Source of the DNA: Candidatus Thorarchaeota archaeon
GTDB taxonomy: Archaea; Asgardarchaeota; Thorarchaeia; Thorarchaeales; Thorarchaeaceae
NCBI GenBank assembly: GCA_016840385.1
Contig: JAEOSL010000080.1
Span: forward strand, 1 to 16,228
Direction: 5' to 3'
DNA: 16,228 bases
In this document: in pieces, positions 13,830-16,228 of the stretch
Numbering within the stretch: the first letter of the stretch is position 1
Layout: the number at the start of each line of letters is the position of its first letter
The notes under the pieces: generated by a model
What the model was told of the DNA's origin: nothing
The model's database searches: none
What the model saw: only the letters and a program-made list of their open reading frames with translations
Program-made: the position numbers and the translations under genes

Positions 13830-13835
13830 GGGTGA
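13830..13835 (+). promoter_or_regulatory. Ribosome binding site deciding the MEMO1-like start
   Basis: GGGTGA lies 4 bases before ATG 13840. It favours that start over the upstream in-frame ATG at 13807, whose extra 11 residues do not resemble the family N-terminus. Confidence 0.55.
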
Positions 13836-13839
13836 ACCA

Positions 13840-14679
13840 ATGACACGAATGCCAGTTGTTGCCGGAAAATTCTACGAAGGAAAGGAAGATCTTCTCACTA
13901 AAAGGATTGAGAGTTGTTTCTTAGGAGAGCTAGGACCGGGTCGACTTCCTGAGGGAGACCCTGGTGCAGCTAGGGATGTGAAAGCAGTCATTGCCCCGCA
14001 TGCGGGATACATGTACTCTGGAATGCCAGCAGCTCATACCTATCTCAATATCTTTGAAGATGGAAGACCTGATCATGTTGTTGTCCTTGGGCCTAATCAT
14101 ACAGGAATGGGAGCACGGTTGGCAGTTTGCAACGACGATTGGGAAACCCCATTAGGAAAAGCACTTTTCGATAGCGGATTGGGAGCGGCAATAGTTCAAG
14201 AGAACGAGTTTGCTTCGAATGACTGTATTGCCCACAGTAATGAACACTCAATAGAGGTGCAGGTTCCCTTCTTACAATACATCTTTGGACCGGACGTTAA
14301 TTTCATTCCTATCTGCGTGACCGACCAGTCTTACAGTGTCTGTGAATCTATAGGGATGACTCTTGCAAAACTAGCTGAGAAAGAAGATATCCTAGTCATT
14401 GCAAGTTCAGATTTCACACATTTCGAATCCGCACAGGATGCAAAGATCAAAGACAATCAGGCAATGGAGTATCTAGAGTATCTTGACCCTGAAGGTTTCC
14501 TCAAATTTGTACAGGGTCATCGAGTAAGTATTTGCGGAGCTGGACCAATTGCAGCAACCTTAGTTTTTGCTAAAGAACGAGGAGCGAGTTATTTCAATCT
14601 CTTAAAGTATACCACTTCTGGCGATATTAGTGGAGATAACAACAGTGTGGTAGCATACGTAGCTGCAACATTCACATAA
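13840..14679 (+). CDS. MEMO1-family protein (AmmeMemoRadiSam system component B type)
   Basis: The start MTRMPVVAGKFYEG matches the usual MEMO N-terminus. Numbered from ATG 13807, the metal-site residues known from human MEMO1 all have counterparts: APHAGYMYSG (H65), LGPNHTG (H98), SSDFTHF (D202, H205) and SICGAGP (C243). SNEHSIEVQVPFLQY (144-158) is another hallmark. The protein belongs to the fold of extradiol-type dioxygenases; human MEMO1 binds iron or copper, but the archaeal role is unknown. In some archaea memo genes lie near rpoK, rps2 and eno; here rpoK is three genes upstream. No AMMECR1 or radical SAM partner is visible in the window. It converges on the MFS gene with 51 bases between stops and no clear terminator. 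Confidence 0.92.
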   Translation: MTRMPVVAGKFYEGKEDLLTKRIESCFLGELGPGRLPEGDPGAARDVKAVIAPHAGYMYSGMPAAHTYLNIFEDGRPDHVVVLGPNHTGMGARLAVCNDDWETPLGKALFDSGLGAAIVQENEFASNDCIAHSNEHSIEVQVPFLQYIFGPDVNFIPICVTDQSYSVCESIGMTLAKLAEKEDILVIASSDFTHFESAQDAKIKDNQAMEYLEYLDPEGFLKFVQGHRVSICGAGPIAATLVFAKERGASYFNLLKYTTSGDISGDNNSVVAYVAATFT

Positions 14680-14730
14680 TCATCGCGTGTAGTAATAGAT
14701 TGCGTAGTAATCATAGTCTGCAGCATTCGC

Positions 14731-16035
14731 CTAATTTTCGATTTCATCATCTTCAGCAAATGGAGGCGAATCATCTGTGGGATCTATCACAGAGGTATCT
14801 TCACCAGCATTGCTAGGCAGGAACACTCCTGCAGCCACACCACCTGCTACTGATACACCGGCGGCGATTAATAGACTCAATGCAGCTGATCCCGTATCAT
14901 CGAAAATCCAGCCACCAATAAGTGGACTGACTGTATAAGCACTATTACTCACGGCACCAAAAGCACCCATTACTGCTCCGTATGCACTAGGATCGGTCAC
15001 ATCAGCGATCAGCGCTTGAATTGCGGGACCTCTCATTGACATACCAATCGAGAGAACTATACCTGCAACAAAGAGTGCTATTACATCCTGAGCAAACATG
15101 AACATTACCAATGATACCGCTCCAATGAAAGCACCTATGACGATAACCCACTTTCTTCCGCGAATATCAGAAAGCTTTCCGAAACCAACATTACCTATCG
15201 CCATTGTGATACCAAGGATAACAAAGAAGATTCCAATCTCATACGGTTGCACGCCTATGTTGATCACAGCATCAAGCATGAATGCGACTTCCAGAATTCC
15301 CATTGCAAACATATTTGCGAACATAGCAATTCCTAGAGCACCATAACTAGCTCGAGCACGACCAAACACTTCTCGAATAGGGACCTTAGGTAGAGATTCT
15401 TTGATTGTCCTCCTCACAGGCTCCTTGACGAGAATAAAGACAAGAACCATTGTAACTAATGTGGCAGCTGCTGCTATTATGAAGGGCATTCTTACACCGA
15501 GGAATTGAGCAAGAAAACCACCCAGAGCTGGACCAACAACAAAACCTACCATATTTCCCATGGAGAGATAACCCATAGCAGTTCCTCTGTTTTCTTTTGT
15601 TGTAACATCAGAAATGAATGCGTTAGCAGCAGGAAAGAATCCGGCGGATATAGCACCTTCAACTGCACGAGCAGATATCATCACAATGACATCGTAAGCA
15701 TATGCATAGACAATATTCGAAAATGCAAAACCAAGTAGAGAAATGATCATTATTGGTTTTCTGCCAACTCTATCAGAGAGCTTTCCTATAGGACCAGCAA
15801 AAATGATTCGAGTTACTGCGAAGGATGCAGCAAGAACTCCGAGTTCTATCCCAGCCATTCCAAGTTCAGAAATATAGAATGGAAATATTGGAATTATAAT
15901 ACCAAAACCAACTTGTAGAATACTAAGTGAGATAGCTAACATCCAGACCTGATACATTCCTTGAGGAGAATCCGGTACTTCACCTTCAGGTTGTTCATTT
16001 AAGGGGACATCTGCTTCGGTGATATCGGGGTCCAT
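14731..16035 (-). CDS. MFS transporter of the DHA1 drug-efflux type
   Basis: The 434-residue protein has about 12 transmembrane segments after a 27-residue acidic cytoplasmic N-terminus. GKLSDRVGRKP (loop 2-3) is MFS motif A, and it recurs in the second half as GKLSDIRGRKW. GNMVGFVVGPALGG in helix 5 is the antiporter motif C, which points to proton-driven export. The nearest general type is TetA/NorA-like multidrug or small-molecule efflux. Substrate cannot be inferred. The C-terminal tail (about 30 residues) is strongly acidic, which is unusual in length. ATG 16035 is the only good start. A 10-base palindrome lies 10 bases upstream of it. The gene follows another minus-strand gene (stop at 16099) after 63 bases. 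Confidence 0.92.
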   Translation of the reverse strand: MDPDITEADVPLNEQPEGEVPDSPQGMYQVWMLAISLSILQVGFGIIIPIFPFYISELGMAGIELGVLAASFAVTRIIFAGPIGKLSDRVGRKPIMIISLLGFAFSNIVYAYAYDVIVMISARAVEGAISAGFFPAANAFISDVTTKENRGTAMGYLSMGNMVGFVVGPALGGFLAQFLGVRMPFIIAAAATLVTMVLVFILVKEPVRRTIKESLPKVPIREVFGRARASYGALGIAMFANMFAMGILEVAFMLDAVINIGVQPYEIGIFFVILGITMAIGNVGFGKLSDIRGRKWVIVIGAFIGAVSLVMFMFAQDVIALFVAGIVLSIGMSMRGPAIQALIADVTDPSAYGAVMGAFGAVSNSAYTVSPLIGGWIFDDTGSAALSLLIAAGVSVAGGVAAGVFLPSNAGEDTSVIDPTDDSPPFAEDDEIEN

Positions 16036-16044
16036 ATAGAAAAC

Positions 16045-16054
16045 ACTCTAGAGT
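16045..16054. promoter_or_regulatory. Perfect palindrome just upstream of the MFS start
   Basis: ACTCTAGAGT is a 10-base perfect palindrome 10 bases ahead of the MFS start codon. ACACT (16043-16047) and AGTGT (16059-16063) form a wider overlapping inverted repeat. This could be an operator for a drug-responsive repressor, but no regulator gene is adjacent. No confident TATA box was found here. Confidence 0.3.
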
Positions 16055-16098
16055 TCGCAAGTGTAACCGCTTTTCAAGGTTCGGAATAAGGACACGAA

Positions 16099-16228
16099 TC
16101 ATTTGTCAATAATGACTTTGCGAACACCTTTGATATCAGAAAGATTTCTGATAATACTTCCAGGTAAGGGTTCCTCAGTGATGACCTTGAGACAAGGCTC
16201 TGGATAGATTGCAACATCTTCTGCAAGC
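16099..16228 (-). CDS. 3' end of an unrecognised minus-strand gene, cut by the window edge
   Basis: On the minus strand a frame is open from the window edge to TGA at 16101-16099 and encodes 42 residues beginning LAEDVAIYPEPCLKV and ending IKGVRKVIIDK. The other minus-strand frame checked (starting at the edge base) has an early stop. The segment is mixed strand and helix with a regular hydrophobic pattern, so it is credible coding sequence, but I recognise no family from this part. It lies 63 bases upstream of the MFS gene on the same strand and might share its transcript. Confidence 0.6.
   Translation of the reverse strand, partial: LAEDVAIYPEPCLKVITEEPLPGSIIRNLSDIKGVRKVIIDK

Noticed and set aside
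14680..14730. Direct repeat-like GTAGTAAT copies in the gap between the MEMO1-like and MFS genes
   Set aside because: Two short imperfect copies only; there is no hairpin or T-tract and nothing resembling an attachment site or array.

Overview
The window (about 16.2 kb, moderately AT-rich) is archaeal. It encodes a group II chaperonin (thermosome), an archaeal/eukaryotic-type RNA polymerase subunit K (Rpo6/Rpb6), a Fap7/AK6-type kinase, a RimI/Ard1-type acetyltransferase, an archaeal-type DUF89 protein and a MEMO1-like protein. TATA-like boxes lie upstream of several genes, and both Shine-Dalgarno-led and short-leader starts occur. The calcium-repeat, membrane-anchored surface protein and the gene mix would suit an Asgard (for example Thorarchaeota-like) genome, but the sequence alone does not prove that lineage. 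No tRNA, rRNA, CRISPR array or insertion sequence was seen, and no gap between genes exceeds 300 bases.

Left part (1-3740). Two translationally coupled small genes come first, the first one cut by the window edge. Next is a Gly-rich double zinc-knuckle protein that looks like the 3' remnant of a larger SPFH-type gene, followed by a hairpin terminator. A two-helix membrane peptide converges on a minus-strand pair: an unrecognised protein with a likely Cys4 metal site, and a secreted M28-family peptidase homologue. The peptidase homologue carries thrombospondin-type-3-like calcium repeats and a C-terminal membrane anchor, and its metal-site residues look altered.

Middle part (3741-8405). A divergent promoter region separates the peptidase from a solo gamma-class N6-adenine DNA methyltransferase with no visible restriction partner. 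A four-helix membrane protein follows and ends one base from the convergent Fap7/AK6-like kinase gene. Divergent from the kinase are a GNAT acetyltransferase and a DUF89 phosphatase, whose conserved-looking N-terminal CxxC lies upstream of its first ATG.

Right part (8406-16228). The thermosome gene and an unusual rpoK form a probable transcription unit. The RpoK protein has an added N-terminal helix-hairpin-helix domain, and the unit ends in a hairpin/T-tract terminator whose loop contains the rpoK stop codon. Next come an MgtC/DUF4010 membrane protein, histidyl-tRNA synthetase, a MEMO1 homologue and a convergent MFS exporter. The window ends in the 3' part of another minus-strand gene. Several promoters carry short inverted repeats near the TATA box or start site that could be operators.

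Most of the region is housekeeping. The features that most deserve follow-up are the HhH-RpoK fusion, the altered M28 active site, the truncated SPFH/zinc-ribbon locus and the probable non-AUG start of the DUF89 gene. I did not find a convincing new multi-gene system.
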